A stretch of DNA of 64,000 bases. Origin: Fimbriimonadaceae bacterium. Lineage in GTDB: Bacteria; Armatimonadota; Fimbriimonadia; Fimbriimonadales; Fimbriimonadaceae. Under the pieces are notes generated by a model that saw nothing but the letters and a program-made list of their open reading frames with translations, ran no database searches and was not told the DNA's origin. The position numbers were made by a program, and so were the translations under genes. This document shows positions 1 to 9,416 of the stretch, one piece after another. How positions within the stretch are numbered: the first letter of the stretch is position 1; every line of letters begins with the position of its first letter. Location: the NCBI GenBank assembly GCA_019454145.1, contig CP075366.1, positions 2,694,790-2,758,789 on the forward strand, read 5' to 3'.

Positions 1-1329
1 GCGCAGTGCCGATACAAGGTTTTTATCATTGACGAGGTTCACGATCTCAGCCGCCAAGCTTTTGATGCGTTACTCAAAACCATTGAAGAACCGCCGCCTC
101 ACGTTATTTTTATTCTTGCGACTACCGAGTTTCATAAGGTTCCGCCTACCATTCGGAGTCGCTGCCAGAAGTTTGAATTCCACCGTGGTTCAATGCAAAA
201 CCTGGTTTCCCGCTTGAACTACGTGATTGAGCAAGAAAACTTGAATGCTGAACCAGCGGCAGTCACGGCTATCGCTCGGCTGAGTGATGGAGGCTATCGA
301 GATGCGCTGACCTTGCTTGAGCAAGCGATAGTTACGGCCGATGGCAAACTCACGCTGGAGCATGTTTACGATCAACTTGGCTTGTTAAATGACGAGGTCA
401 CAGATTCACTGATCCTGGCGATGGTGGAGGGAAACCTCGAAGCGATTATCGGTGGGCTTGAAGAAATCTATCAGCGAGGTCGCGATCCGCAGTCCATTCT
501 GGAATCTTTGATGTACCGCCTAGCTGACTTAACACGAGCGCTATTGCAAGCGGGCAGCAATGGCAATGATGCGGCGATGGAAGCCGGATTGACGGCAAAA
601 GCGAGCCGCATTGGCGCTGAGAAACTGCTGAAAATTAGGTCTGAAATCTCCATTCGGCATAAGTCAGTGCGTGAAGTAAGCATTCCAAGAATTTGGCTAG
701 AGGCCGAATGTTTGAAGGTGGCCTTGCTTTTGCAAGAGTCCGCGCCGATCCCTGCGCCAGTTCAGCGACCAGTGATGAAGGAGGCAAAGCCAGTAGAACG
801 AGTCACTTCATCCCCAAGCGCAGTTGCAGAAGTGCGAGAACCAGTAGCGCAGAAAGAAGCGGAACCCTCGCCCTCCGTTGAGACTGAATCCAATCAAGAG
901 CCATTTGAGGTCGAAGAAGTTAAAACGGAAGAGCCGCAAACTCAAACGGCTACTGCTGGCCCGGAAGATGAAGTTTGGCAACGGGTGAGCGCAGAAATGT
1001 GCGCGAAATCACCCACAGCGGCTATCCACTTGCCCGGAAGTGTTGCCACCGGAAAAGACAGCGGAGTGGTCACAGTAGAGTTTGAGAAAGCGGTTCACTC
1101 AGATTGGGTGACTGGAAAAACTGCGCTGGTAAAGGCGTTGCGGGAATCGTGGCAAGCGATTACTGGCGAAGAAGTGATGTTTAAGTTCATTTCTAACGGC
1201 AAAGTGACCCGCCGCACACCGAAAATGGAGAAGGCTTCGGTAGAATCTCCACTAGAAGGTGATCGCCTAGCCGATGCGGCAAAACGCATTTTTGGCACGG
1301 CAAATGAAGCACCAAATGATGTCTCATGA
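1..1329 (+). CDS. dnaX: DNA polymerase III subunit gamma/tau, 5' end cut by window
   Basis: Clamp-loader ATPase subunit of the replicative polymerase. The frame is open from base 1, so the Walker A part lies outside the window. Visible residues 7-14 read VFIIDEVH (Walker B), followed near residue 40 by the sensor-1/SRC block LATTEFHKVPPTIRSRCQ, both diagnostic of DnaX. A Pro/Glu/Ala-rich linker follows at about residues 247-315, then a C-terminal domain, so a tau-like full-length product is made; I saw no obvious slippery heptamer for a short gamma form. The stop overlaps the next start (ATGA), and the order dnaX-ybaB-recR is the conserved one. Confidence 0.95.
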   Translation, partial: AQCRYKVFIIDEVHDLSRQAFDALLKTIEEPPPHVIFILATTEFHKVPPTIRSRCQKFEFHRGSMQNLVSRLNYVIEQENLNAEPAAVTAIARLSDGGYRDALTLLEQAIVTADGKLTLEHVYDQLGLLNDEVTDSLILAMVEGNLEAIIGGLEEIYQRGRDPQSILESLMYRLADLTRALLQAGSNGNDAAMEAGLTAKASRIGAEKLLKIRSEISIRHKSVREVSIPRIWLEAECLKVALLLQESAPIPAPVQRPVMKEAKPVERVTSSPSAVAEVREPVAQKEAEPSPSVETESNQEPFEVEEVKTEEPQTQTATAGPEDEVWQRVSAEMCAKSPTAAIHLPGSVATGKDSGVVTVEFEKAVHSDWVTGKTALVKALRESWQAITGEEVMFKFISNGKVTRRTPKMEKASVESPLEGDRLADAAKRIFGTANEAPNDVS

Positions 1330-1667
1330 AACTCCCTAAGAATTTTGGTGGTCAGAACATGGGTGGCGGCAACCTCATGGCCCAAGCTCAAAGCGCAATG
1401 GCTCGCGCTCAAAACCTTGATGCTGAACTTGCCGCAGAGCGATTCAGCATTGAAAAAGGCGCAATCCAGTGCGAGTTCAATGGTCTGGGCGAACTGCAAT
1501 CCCTTAAGATTGACCCGAGCGCAGTTGATCCAGAAGATGTTGAAATGCTTGAAGATATGATCGTTGCGGCGGTAAAGGATGGCTTTGCAAAGGCCACCGA
1601 AACTCGCGACGCTAAAGTTCAAGAAATCATGCCCAATATCCCCGGGCTTGATAAGCTTGGGTTCTAA
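1326..1667 (+). CDS. ybaB: YbaB/EbfC nucleoid-associated protein
   Basis: Small DNA-binding protein of 113 residues, usual length for the family. It carries an N-terminal Gly/Met/Asn-rich segment, a helix rich in Ala/Gln, the core strand sequence around EFNGLGELQSLKIDP and a C-terminal ending in IPGL, all typical of YbaB/EbfC. Its ATG overlaps the dnaX stop and recR begins 3 bases after it, so it is translated as the middle gene of the dnaX-ybaB-recR unit. The role in that unit (linked to recombination repair or nucleoid structure) is known only loosely for the family. Confidence 0.93.
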   Translation: MKLPKNFGGQNMGGGNLMAQAQSAMARAQNLDAELAAERFSIEKGAIQCEFNGLGELQSLKIDPSAVDPEDVEMLEDMIVAAVKDGFAKATETRDAKVQEIMPNIPGLDKLGF

Positions 1668-1670
1668 TTT

Positions 1671-2264
1671 ATGCAGTACGCCCGCCCACTGGCGGAGCTT
1701 ATTGCTCAGTTAGAACGATTGCCAGGAGTTGGCCCGAAATCGGCGCAACGCCTGGCATTTCACGTTTTGCGGATGCCAGAAGATGATGTCCGCCGATTAT
1801 CAGAATCTCTGATCACGGCTAAGCGGAGCCTACAACTATGTTCTATCTGCCAGAACGTAAGCGAAGCCGATAGATGCGAACTGTGCAACGATCCTCGCCG
1901 GTCTGGTGATGTGATATGCGTTGTGGCAGAACCACGCGACATTGCCGCAATGGAACGGCTCAATGAATTTCGAGGGCTTTACCATGTTCTGCACGGTTTG
2001 CTGAACCCTATGGATGGTATCGGGCCGGAGCAACTTAAGGTTCGAGAACTCGTTTCTCGTTTAGTTGAAGGGGTTGACGAGGTTATTATCGCAACGAATC
2101 CAACTGTTGAAGGCGATACGACTGCGTTTTATTTAGCTAAGCTCATCAAACCACTAGGCGTTAAAGTCACAAGGCTTGCTCACGGTATGCCCGTTGGTGG
2201 AGAATTGGATTACGCCGACACGGCGACTTTGCTCAGCGCACTTGAATACAGAAGGGAAATCTAG
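1671..2264 (+). CDS. recR: Recombination mediator RecR
   Basis: Recombinational repair protein acting with RecF/RecO at gapped DNA. At 197 residues it has the normal length. An N-terminal helix-hairpin-helix (LERLPGVGPKSAQRLAF) is followed by a zinc finger with Cys57, Cys60, Cys69 and Cys72, then a Toprim domain starting VICVVAEPRDIAAMER and a C-terminal HGMPVGGELDYAD motif. It sits between ybaB (3 bases upstream) and purD (2 bases downstream). There is no good ribosome-binding site, consistent with coupling to the upstream gene. Confidence 0.96.
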   Translation: MQYARPLAELIAQLERLPGVGPKSAQRLAFHVLRMPEDDVRRLSESLITAKRSLQLCSICQNVSEADRCELCNDPRRSGDVICVVAEPRDIAAMERLNEFRGLYHVLHGLLNPMDGIGPEQLKVRELVSRLVEGVDEVIIATNPTVEGDTTAFYLAKLIKPLGVKVTRLAHGMPVGGELDYADTATLLSALEYRREI

Positions 2265-2266
2265 GC

Positions 2267-3514
2267 ATGAAAATATTGGTTATTGGTGGTGGTGGTCGCG
2301 AACATGCTCTTTGCTGGAAGTTAGCGGGAGAAGGGCATGAACTTTTTTGTGCCCCTGGGAATCCGGGCATTGCAGAAGTTGCCGTTTGCAACCAAATCAA
2401 AATCAATGATCGCAAAGGATTGCTCGATTGGGCCAAAGAGGTGCAAGCCGAATTAGTAGTTGTTGGCCCCGAAGATCCGCTGATTTCTGGGATGGCAGAT
2501 ATGTTTCGCGAGAACGGTTTTCTTGTGTTCGGCCCAGGGCAAGATGCAGCCCGACTTGAGGGAAGCAAGGCGTTCAGCAAAGATATGATGAAGCGGGCGG
2601 GAGTTCCTACGGCCCGACATCAAGTATTCAGTGATCCCGGCGCAGCCAAAGAATTTGCCGCCCAGTTATGTGCCTCAGATGAAGGAGTGGTCATCAAAGC
2701 AAGCGGAGCCGCCCTCGGGAAAGGGGTTGTCGTTTGCGATGACTTTGAGCACGCAGAAATTGTGATCGAAGAAATGTTGGTCGGCGGAATCATGGGCGAT
2801 GCAGGACGCACGATTGTTGTTGAAGAACGACTGCGAGGAAAGGAATTCAGCTTACTTACACTGGTGAGCCGATCGCAAATCCGAAGTTTGCCAGTTGCTC
2901 AAGATTACAAGCGCATTGGCGATGGCGACACGGGGCTAAACACGGGTGGAATGGGGAGCTATTCGCCAGTTAATTGGGTGTCGGATGATTTAGTCGCTCA
3001 AGTTGAAGAGGAAGTCGTCAAGCCGATTCTCGCCAGCTTGGCAGAGTTAGATATTGATTTTCGAGGTGTACTGTTTAGCGGCCTGATGCTGGTGGGCGAG
3101 CACCCTTACTGCCTGGAATACAATGTCCGGTTCGGTGATCCGGAAATTCAAACAATTGTTTCGCGGCTGGGCGATGGCTTTGCGGAAGCCTTGCTTGCTT
3201 GCGCAAAGGGTGAAGCCATTCCTGAAATCAGTGTGCAAAACAACGCGGCTTGTACGGTCGTAGTTGCTAGTGGCGGTTATCCGGGCGAATATGAAAAAGG
3301 GAACAAGATTTCCGTAAAATCGGTTCCAGATTCAGTTACCCACTTTCACGCAGGCACGGCAAATTCCGGTGGCGATTTAGTAACGGCGGGCGGCCGAGTC
3401 ATCGCCGTTTGCGGAGTGGGTTCAGATTTAGAATCAGCACGAGAACATGCTTACGCCGGGGTAGATGGCGTTTCCTTTTCTGGCAAGCAGTTCCGCAGTG
3501 ATATTGCCAAATAG
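2267..3514 (+). CDS. purD: Phosphoribosylamine-glycine ligase
   Basis: ATP-grasp enzyme joining glycine to phosphoribosylamine in purine synthesis. The 415-residue protein starts with the hallmark GGGGREHAL (residues 7-15), has the ATP-grasp core around VVIKASGAALGKGV and EERLRGKEFS, and the GGMGSYSP and RFGDPEIQ signatures, as in PurD. It follows recR by only 2 bases and is probably cotranscribed with the dnaX operon. The linkage of purD to recombination genes is not the usual pur operon; another pur gene, purB, is 33 kb away at 36826. Confidence 0.96.
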   Translation: MKILVIGGGGREHALCWKLAGEGHELFCAPGNPGIAEVAVCNQIKINDRKGLLDWAKEVQAELVVVGPEDPLISGMADMFRENGFLVFGPGQDAARLEGSKAFSKDMMKRAGVPTARHQVFSDPGAAKEFAAQLCASDEGVVIKASGAALGKGVVVCDDFEHAEIVIEEMLVGGIMGDAGRTIVVEERLRGKEFSLLTLVSRSQIRSLPVAQDYKRIGDGDTGLNTGGMGSYSPVNWVSDDLVAQVEEEVVKPILASLAELDIDFRGVLFSGLMLVGEHPYCLEYNVRFGDPEIQTIVSRLGDGFAEALLACAKGEAIPEISVQNNAACTVVVASGGYPGEYEKGNKISVKSVPDSVTHFHAGTANSGGDLVTAGGRVIAVCGVGSDLESAREHAYAGVDGVSFSGKQFRSDIAK

Positions 3515-3517
3515 AAG

Positions 3518-3949
3518 CTAGGGCAAGGTGTTTTCGGCGGAGGCTTTGGCGAGTTTTTTGAGTTCTCGCTTAGGCCACTGACCTTTCCACGCTTTGCGCG
3601 CCTGATTGAAAGCTTGTAGCAGATTCCAGATGAAGAGACTCAAGAAGACAACAACGCTGATGATCAGTCTTGTAGCGACTTCTTGCCATTCAAATGTGGC
3701 CCAGTTAGTTTGGAAGTGATAAACCAACCGCACGATTGTCCAAGTGAGGCTAATCACCATCACTACCAAGAGCAATGCCTTCCAAACAATGCCTTCAATA
3801 GCTTCTTGCCATGCGTGAGAAGAGATGAATTTCGATGTGTTTTTTGTCACAAAATAAGCGACAAACGGTACCCACAGCGGAGCAAATATCCCGGCGATAT
3901 GGATTGCGGCGGCAACGTTCTTTTCGTGCTTGGTGGGTTCTGGCAACAC
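3518..3949 (-). CDS. Small polytopic membrane protein, DUF4870-like
   Basis: 143 residues with three hydrophobic segments at about 20-37, 52-76 and 92-112, preceded by a short hydrophilic N-terminus (PTKHEKNVAAAIHIAGIF). The pattern of an early aromatic/charged turn ending in YFVTKNTS and FISSHAWQEAIEG resembles DUF4870/Tic20-like membrane proteins, where a similar Lys-rich turn and HAxxA motif occur. I cannot assign a function. It ends 4 bases from the purD stop in convergent orientation. The GTG start at 3949 is favoured because a TAACCT box lies 6 bases upstream with no Shine-Dalgarno. Confidence 0.65.
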   Translation of the reverse strand: MLPEPTKHEKNVAAAIHIAGIFAPLWVPFVAYFVTKNTSKFISSHAWQEAIEGIVWKALLLVVMVISLTWTIVRLVYHFQTNWATFEWQEVATRLIISVVVFLSLFIWNLLQAFNQARKAWKGQWPKRELKKLAKASAENTLP

Positions 3950-3955
3950 AGTTGT

Positions 3956-3961
3956 AGGTTA
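3956..3961 (-). promoter_or_regulatory. -10-like box for leaderless transcript
   Basis: TAACCT (minus strand) ends 6 bases before the GTG start at 3949. There is no ribosome-binding site between them, so transcription would begin at or next to the start codon. Confidence 0.4.
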
Positions 3962-4150
3962 AGACTGGAAGCATCAAATAATGGTTGCAGAGTCCCGAAT
4001 TGTCAACTTCCTATATGCAATCTGTGATGCCGCATAGAGGAACCATAAAGATCGGATTTATAGAGAACTTAATGGCGTACCACGAAATATAACGTTCATC
4101 GATTCACTCGATGAGGGCATTCACCTTTTGGTGAGATGAGAGAAAAATCA

Positions 4151-4870
4151 ATGAAAAAAACAACACTTACGATTTTGGCGGTTTTGGCAAGTGCGGCAAC
4201 TTTTGCAACGGGAAACACCGAACTGAATTTTAAATTAGACCCTGCAATGAGAGAAAAATCTACAACGCTCGGGCAAAGCAGTACGATCTCACCCGGTTAC
4301 GGCAAAACTCTATGGGGGCCCACAGGGTTAATCTTTATTCCCACTGCCTTTGTAACAAGTGCGGGCCAAATGAATTGGGGCGCGGCTTTCAGCGAAGATT
4401 TCAACACGATTACCTTCAATTACGGATTGGTAAAAGATGTGGAAGTCGGTGTAGGCTATCTAGATCGAGATGGCGGTGACAATAAGCTCATTGCTAACGC
4501 AAAGCTGTATATCGTTCCCGCAAATTTAGAGCAGTTTCGGCTTGCGGTTGGCGTCATGGATGTGGCTCATGCAGTTGACCAGTCACTTTATGTTGTGGGC
4601 TCAATTCCTCTCGTAACACCAGACTTTGCCGTGGATCAAGGTGCAATCGGATTGATAGCCCACGTTGGTATTGGATCTGGCTATTTCGACGGCGAACCGT
4701 TCTTTGGCGCGGAATTGTACTTTGCGCAAGGCTTCTCACTTGCTGGCGAATGGGATACCAAGAATTTCAATCTTGGCCTGCGGTACGACTTCAATCCTGA
4801 GTTTTCGATTCAAGTCGGTAGCTATTCTTCAGCCGCGTTCTTCAAGTTTGGATACACCAAGCGGTTCTAG
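4151..4870 (+). CDS. Outer-membrane beta-barrel-like protein, YjbH-like
   Basis: About 239 residues beginning with a signal peptide (MKKTTLTILAVLASAATFA). The mature part has alternating short strands rich in Gly/Tyr/Phe, begins with a GPTGLIFIPTA segment resembling the start of YjbH-type proteins, and ends in an aromatic strand FKFGYTKRF, the usual closing strand of a beta-barrel. The in-frame ATG at 4136 is possible, but 4151 gives a clean signal peptide and has GAGAGA just upstream. A 14-base string at the earlier ATG recurs at 4246. Function unknown; the outer-membrane location is inferred. Confidence 0.65.
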   Translation: MKKTTLTILAVLASAATFATGNTELNFKLDPAMREKSTTLGQSSTISPGYGKTLWGPTGLIFIPTAFVTSAGQMNWGAAFSEDFNTITFNYGLVKDVEVGVGYLDRDGGDNKLIANAKLYIVPANLEQFRLAVGVMDVAHAVDQSLYVVGSIPLVTPDFAVDQGAIGLIAHVGIGSGYFDGEPFFGAELYFAQGFSLAGEWDTKNFNLGLRYDFNPEFSIQVGSYSSAAFFKFGYTKRF

Positions 4871-5727
4871 TTAGAGAAACCCGGCATCACTCCAGCTACA
4901 TATAGCTGGAGTGAATAAACTCCGGTGCGTGCTGTCACGTACAGTGTTTTGCCATCGGCTCCGCCAAAACAAAGGTTTGCGGGTTGTTCAGGAAATTTTA
5001 TATTTTGCAGTCGCTTGCCCTCTGTTGAATAAACGTTGATGCCGTCCCCGCAGGCGGCCCAGATTCTGCCTTCGCGATCAACTCTAATTCCATCCGGGCC
5101 AGGAGAATCGAACTTGAATTTTGGAGTAAGAAGTTTGTTCGGTTCGTAATCAAAAACGTCGATCCCTCCGTCGCCAGAATCAGCAACGTACAGGGTTTTG
5201 CCATCAGGAGAGAATACTAAACCGTTTGGTTGATTACGCCCCTTATAGACTTGTTCCAATCGGTTAGTTTTAGGTTCAATTTGATAAACAAACTTGAATT
5301 CCTGCTCCATCTGCTCCGGTCGAATGCCGTACGTTGGATCAGTAAACAGAATCAGGCCGGATGGATGAATAGCAATGTCATTCGGAGAATTCAACCGCTT
5401 TCCGTCGAACACGCTGGCAATAGGGGTGGTGACTCCATTCACGGTTTTTGTCACGCTTCGCGAGGTGTGTTCACAACTGTAAACATTGCCTTCACGATCA
5501 ATCGTGTTACCGTTGGTTCCATTTGTGCTTTCCCGCCACTTGGTGACCTCTTTGCCGTTATATTCGTAAATCGTATTTGCTGGAATATCAGAAAAGATAA
5601 GAGTTCCACGTTGCGTCCAAGTTGGCCCTTCGGTGAATTTGTAAGTTCCCGGAAGCTTGACAATGGTTGCATCCGGCGCGACGAAATCGTAGGGTTGAGT
5701 CATGAGCAAGTAGATCAGGGCCAACAT
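4867..5727 (-). CDS. SMP-30/gluconolactonase family protein
   Basis: 286-residue six-bladed beta-propeller lactonase of the SMP-30/LRE family. Signatures are FTEGPTWTQRGTLIFSDIP (metal-binding Glu near residue 33), the asparagine in LNSPNDIAIHPSG, FTDPTYGI, the NGLVFSPDGKTLYVADS block and GPDGIRVDREGRIW. The N-terminal MLALIYLLMTQ could be a weak signal or an anchor. It lies 3 bases after the GYF-TM2 gene, so the two are probably cotranscribed. Its stop shares CTAG with the stop of the convergent upstream gene, and the last 11 residues are encoded over a hairpin. Substrate unknown. Confidence 0.88.
   Translation of the reverse strand: MLALIYLLMTQPYDFVAPDATIVKLPGTYKFTEGPTWTQRGTLIFSDIPANTIYEYNGKEVTKWRESTNGTNGNTIDREGNVYSCEHTSRSVTKTVNGVTTPIASVFDGKRLNSPNDIAIHPSGLILFTDPTYGIRPEQMEQEFKFVYQIEPKTNRLEQVYKGRNQPNGLVFSPDGKTLYVADSGDGGIDVFDYEPNKLLTPKFKFDSPGPDGIRVDREGRIWAACGDGINVYSTEGKRLQNIKFPEQPANLCFGGADGKTLYVTARTGVYSLQLYVAGVMPGFSN
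4888..4913 (+). terminator. Hairpin inside the 3' end of the opposing gene
   Basis: An 11-bp perfect stem, CACTCCAGCTA and its complement, with a 4-base loop. It starts 17 bases after the stop of the beta-barrel gene at 4870 and lies within the last codons of the convergent lactonase gene. There is no T-run, so terminator function is inferred from position only. Confidence 0.45.
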
Positions 5728-5730
5728 GGC

Positions 5731-6288
5731 TTACACCAAAGGATAGCCGTTCACGTCGGTTTCTTTGTCACAAAGAATCAGGATGAAATCAACAAACGCC
5801 CAAATAGAAACAACTATTGAGGCTATTCCACACGTCAAAATGCCAAGCCCAATACTTGTTACCAGCATGATAATTCCGAGAGTATTTTTGCCTAAATAGA
5901 ACTTATGAACACCTAATCCGCCGAGGAAGAAAGCTAAAAGTGCGGCAACAATTTTTTGTTTCGGATAATGGTTAACTCCACCCGGCATTCCGGGACGCGG
6001 ATATTGTGCATACGGATTTGGAGGTTGGGTGTACGCTCCCACTTGTGGATATTGTCCGCCTGGCTGATGCACTTGATTAATGACTTGCGGCTGGTAGGGG
6101 GCAGGAGCGGAACCTTGATTTAGGTGTGGAGCGATCAGAGGAAATTGTGATGCAGGGCCACGATTCCCCGTGACTCCATCCAAAATCACGGTATCAGGCA
6201 CGACGCGCCCTTCTCGAATCCACTGTTGAATAGTGTTCAAATCTACTGGACCGTATTGGTTTCCATCGCTGGAAAGAACTGTATACAT
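5731..6288 (-). CDS. GYF_2 domain and TM2 domain membrane protein
   Basis: 185 residues in two parts. Residues 1-40 form a GYF_2-like domain (YGPVDLNTIQQWIREGRVV, then the paired DGVTG). A Pro/Gln/Tyr-rich linker covers about 58-105. Residues 108-185 are a TM2 domain: KQKIVAALLAFFLGG, the LGVHKFYLGK turn, a second membrane helix and a closing acidic DFILILCDKETD motif. GYF_2 domains bind proline-rich peptides in known cases; the partner here is unknown. A weak AAGG lies 12 bases before the ATG. The lactonase gene follows 3 bases downstream. Confidence 0.85.
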   Translation of the reverse strand: MYTVLSSDGNQYGPVDLNTIQQWIREGRVVPDTVILDGVTGNRGPASQFPLIAPHLNQGSAPAPYQPQVINQVHQPGGQYPQVGAYTQPPNPYAQYPRPGMPGGVNHYPKQKIVAALLAFFLGGLGVHKFYLGKNTLGIIMLVTSIGLGILTCGIASIVVSIWAFVDFILILCDKETDVNGYPLV

Positions 6289-6347
6289 TGAATGTGCCTT
6301 AACGCAGTTTGCGGAAGACGATCAATTATTGTCAAGCGGCGAGAATA

Positions 6348-9122
6348 TTAACCCACCTTCGTTTGTTCGGCAAGACCCTTTGAGAGAATGAACGATTCGA
6401 TATCTTGGCTGCTTTGAGGGCGACAGAATAAATAACCTTGCCCATAACGGCAGTTCACGGATGAAAGGTAATTCCGTTGCTCCTGGGTTTCAATTCCTTC
6501 TGCCACGACCGCCAAGTTCAGATCTTCCGCTAATCCCGTAATCGCGCGAACAAGAGCTCGTGCGTCTTCATCCTGCAATACGTTTGATATAAACGATCGG
6601 TCAAGCTTAATGCAATGAATTGGCCATTGCGGAATACAAGCGAGCGAAGATAGCCCGGTGCCAAAATCATCCAAACTAATTTGAATACCGTGTGCAGCGA
6701 GCCGATTGAGAACTTGTACGGTGATTTCAGGGCTTTCCATCACTCCAGTTTCCGTTACTTCAATGTGCAGACTGCTGGGTGCGATTCCGTTGCGTTCAAT
6801 AGTTTGAAGCACCATATCCACAAAGCCTTCACGCAGCATTTGCTGGCGAGCGACGTTAACATTGATGGCGGGTACTACATCAGCGCCAAACTGCTTCTGC
6901 CATTGTGCGAGTTGGCGGCAAGATTCTTCTAGAACAAACTGACCGATGTGCACGATCATTCCAGTTTCTTCGGCTACTGGAATAAAGTCATTCGGCGGGA
7001 TCAACCCTTTGGTTGGACTTTGCCAACGCACAAGAGCTTCTAGACTGCATATCGCCCCAGTGTTCATATCAAAAATAGGCTGGTAATTAACAATGAACTG
7101 ATTATTATCGAGCGCGTCTTGCATCGTCATTTCGATCTTGAGACGTTCTTGAATTCGAGTGTGCATAGATGTATCAAAAATCACATACTGAGCTTTGCCA
7201 TTGCGTTTAGCTTCGTACATTGCGGTATCGGCATCCCGCAAAAAGTCGCCGGGAGCAGTCAGCCCCATTGCACTTGTCACAATTCCCATGCTCGCGGTGG
7301 AAATCACCAAGTTTTCATCTACTTGATGCGGTTTTGCAAGCGCGACCAGCAACTTGTCGGCAACGCTTGCGGCTGCTTCAGGAGTGGCAAGTCCGTCAAC
7401 AAGAATAACAAACTCATCGCCGCCCAGCCTGGCCGCAGTTGACATTTCGCTTGGGTATGCGATTACATCTGAATCTCGCAAGGTGTGCCGCAAACGGGTA
7501 GCGATAGATTGGAGTAACAGATCTCCACAGGCATGGCCTAAGCTGTCATTGATTACCTTAAACCGGTCGAAATCTAAAAAGAAAACGGCAAAGTGGTAGT
7601 CAGGATCTGCTTGAGATTTGTGAATTGCAGCATGGATCAAATGCAACACCTGAGCACGGTTCGGAAGACCAGTGAGTTGATCAGTTTGTGCAGATTCTCT
7701 CAGCGCTTTTTCCAACGTCATCCGGTCAGTTACGTCTTGAACGGAGCCACAAATCTTAGTCGCTGCGCCATTTTCAAAAACCGTTCTGCCAATGCTACGC
7801 ACCCATTTTTTGTTGCCTGCCGCCGTAACAAAGTAAAGTGTCATGTCAAATGGTTTGTTCTCGGATGCCACCTGTTCAAGTTCTTTAATGATTTCTTCGC
7901 GAGTATCAGGTGAAGTGTAGGCAAGGATTGATTCTAGGGTGAGGTCAAAATCTTCATCTACATCAAAGATGACATAACCTTCTTTAGACCAGCTAATTTT
8001 TGAGGTTGCTAGATCAAGCTCCCAGGCACCGACCTGGGCAATTTCCGATGACATTTCAAGCATCGCCTGACTATGCGCGAGTTCATTTTTAAGTTTGATA
8101 TGCTCGGTCATATCAACTTCAATTGAGAAGTATCCAACGTGGTTATGATCTTCGTCAAACTGAGGCTCAATGGTGAGATCAATCCAATAGGATTCGCCAT
8201 TCTTATTGATATTTTCTAGCTGAACTCTGGCAGGTTCTTTACTGTTAAGAGCATTTCGCAGTTGCTCAACTACCTCTTGATCAACATGTGGAGGTTGCAT
8301 GAACGAAGCTGGGTTTTTGCCCTTCACTTCTTCAAACGTATATCCAGTCAATCGCGTAAAAGCATCGTTGACATAAGTGATTTTCCGGTTGATATCCGTC
8401 ATTACAACGACGTTTACAGTGCGTTTTACAACTAAAGCGAGAGCCGCATGTTCTGCTCCCAATGCTTTAAGTTCTGCGAGCTTGTTACGGAGTTGAATGA
8501 CGCTGGGAGCGAGTACAAGCACCATGAGGAGAACGGTACTCATCATTAGAATGTAATCGTTGTACATCTGAGCGCGATGATCATCTAGTTGGGAATCTTC
8601 GGTACTTCGCAAGAGGGCAGCATTCACCAGATCAACAGATTTAAGATAGTTCGCTTCGGTGTGTCGTAGTCGTGCGATATCAATTGAATCGTTACTCGGA
8701 TCCTTTAAAAAGTCACCGACTGAAGTTGAAATAACGGAAAAAGAAGGCTGTGATGAGCGATATGAACTGGAAAGTTTGTGGTCGCTCAAATAGTTCTTGT
8801 TATCTTCAAGCTCAGACTCCAGGCGAGCATTAAGGACGCGAAACTCTGTGAGTTGCTGCCGAAGACTGCTGCGCGCTTGTACACGAACAGTGCTAGGCGA
8901 ATTAGCATTGTTTAACAAGAGAATATTTTCAACCATACTCTGGCTGAGGATTCTTAGTTGCCCCGTGATTTGCCGGGTGCTGCCAAAAAATTGAATAACC
9001 TTTGTTTCATGCGCCCGACCTTGGTAGTTCCGGATAACACACCAAACAATAATAGAAGTGAGTATTACGCCAACAAGAACAGACCTAAATATGTTTCCCT
9101 TGTTGGTTTCCTGGCTTTGCAT
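6348..9122 (-). CDS. Membrane PAS-GGDEF-EAL cyclic-di-GMP protein
   Basis: About 924 residues, counted from the ATG at 9122, which has GAGGAG just upstream; a further in-frame ATG at 9161 has no such site. Order: membrane helix, a PilJ-like periplasmic helical sensor with ITGQLRILSQSM, a second helix near residue 200, two PAS/PAC domains, GGDEF and EAL. The cyclase site is intact (RLGGDEF), with no clear RxxD inhibitory site. The phosphodiesterase motifs EALVRW, VTETG, DDFGTGLSSL, KLDRSFI and AEGIET are all present, so both activities are possible. Type IV pilus genes at 39.6-43.6 kb are plausible output targets, but this is inference. Confidence 0.93.
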   Translation of the reverse strand: MQSQETNKGNIFRSVLVGVILTSIIVWCVIRNYQGRAHETKVIQFFGSTRQITGQLRILSQSMVENILLLNNANSPSTVRVQARSSLRQQLTEFRVLNARLESELEDNKNYLSDHKLSSSYRSSQPSFSVISTSVGDFLKDPSNDSIDIARLRHTEANYLKSVDLVNAALLRSTEDSQLDDHRAQMYNDYILMMSTVLLMVLVLAPSVIQLRNKLAELKALGAEHAALALVVKRTVNVVVMTDINRKITYVNDAFTRLTGYTFEEVKGKNPASFMQPPHVDQEVVEQLRNALNSKEPARVQLENINKNGESYWIDLTIEPQFDEDHNHVGYFSIEVDMTEHIKLKNELAHSQAMLEMSSEIAQVGAWELDLATSKISWSKEGYVIFDVDEDFDLTLESILAYTSPDTREEIIKELEQVASENKPFDMTLYFVTAAGNKKWVRSIGRTVFENGAATKICGSVQDVTDRMTLEKALRESAQTDQLTGLPNRAQVLHLIHAAIHKSQADPDYHFAVFFLDFDRFKVINDSLGHACGDLLLQSIATRLRHTLRDSDVIAYPSEMSTAARLGGDEFVILVDGLATPEAAASVADKLLVALAKPHQVDENLVISTASMGIVTSAMGLTAPGDFLRDADTAMYEAKRNGKAQYVIFDTSMHTRIQERLKIEMTMQDALDNNQFIVNYQPIFDMNTGAICSLEALVRWQSPTKGLIPPNDFIPVAEETGMIVHIGQFVLEESCRQLAQWQKQFGADVVPAINVNVARQQMLREGFVDMVLQTIERNGIAPSSLHIEVTETGVMESPEITVQVLNRLAAHGIQISLDDFGTGLSSLACIPQWPIHCIKLDRSFISNVLQDEDARALVRAITGLAEDLNLAVVAEGIETQEQRNYLSSVNCRYGQGYLFCRPQSSQDIESFILSKGLAEQTKVG

Positions 9123-9416
9123 TTTCTCCTCTGCACTGAGCGTTATCATGGATACCTTCATCAAGATATGAAGTCTTGATCAGCTAATTGCCCTTCAATT
9201 ACTAAGCGACGAGGTCGCTGCCAGTAATTCTCGGAGCTATTGCCGATAAAGTAGAGGAGATTTACACATTGCGTAAGTCCCAAAAGTGAAATTGCGTTAA
9301 CAACAACAAGTTTCAAAGCACAAAAGAGTAAAAAGGACTACTATCGTTTAGATTTGAGGGCATTTCCTGAACGGAAATGCCGTGATAACGATCTTGGATT
9401 TTGAAAATTGGTTGAT

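Noticed and set aside
4136..4260. A 14-base repeat (ATGAGAGAAAAATC) at 4137 and 4246
   Set aside because: Only two copies, one spanning the alternative start and one within the coding region; probably chance.
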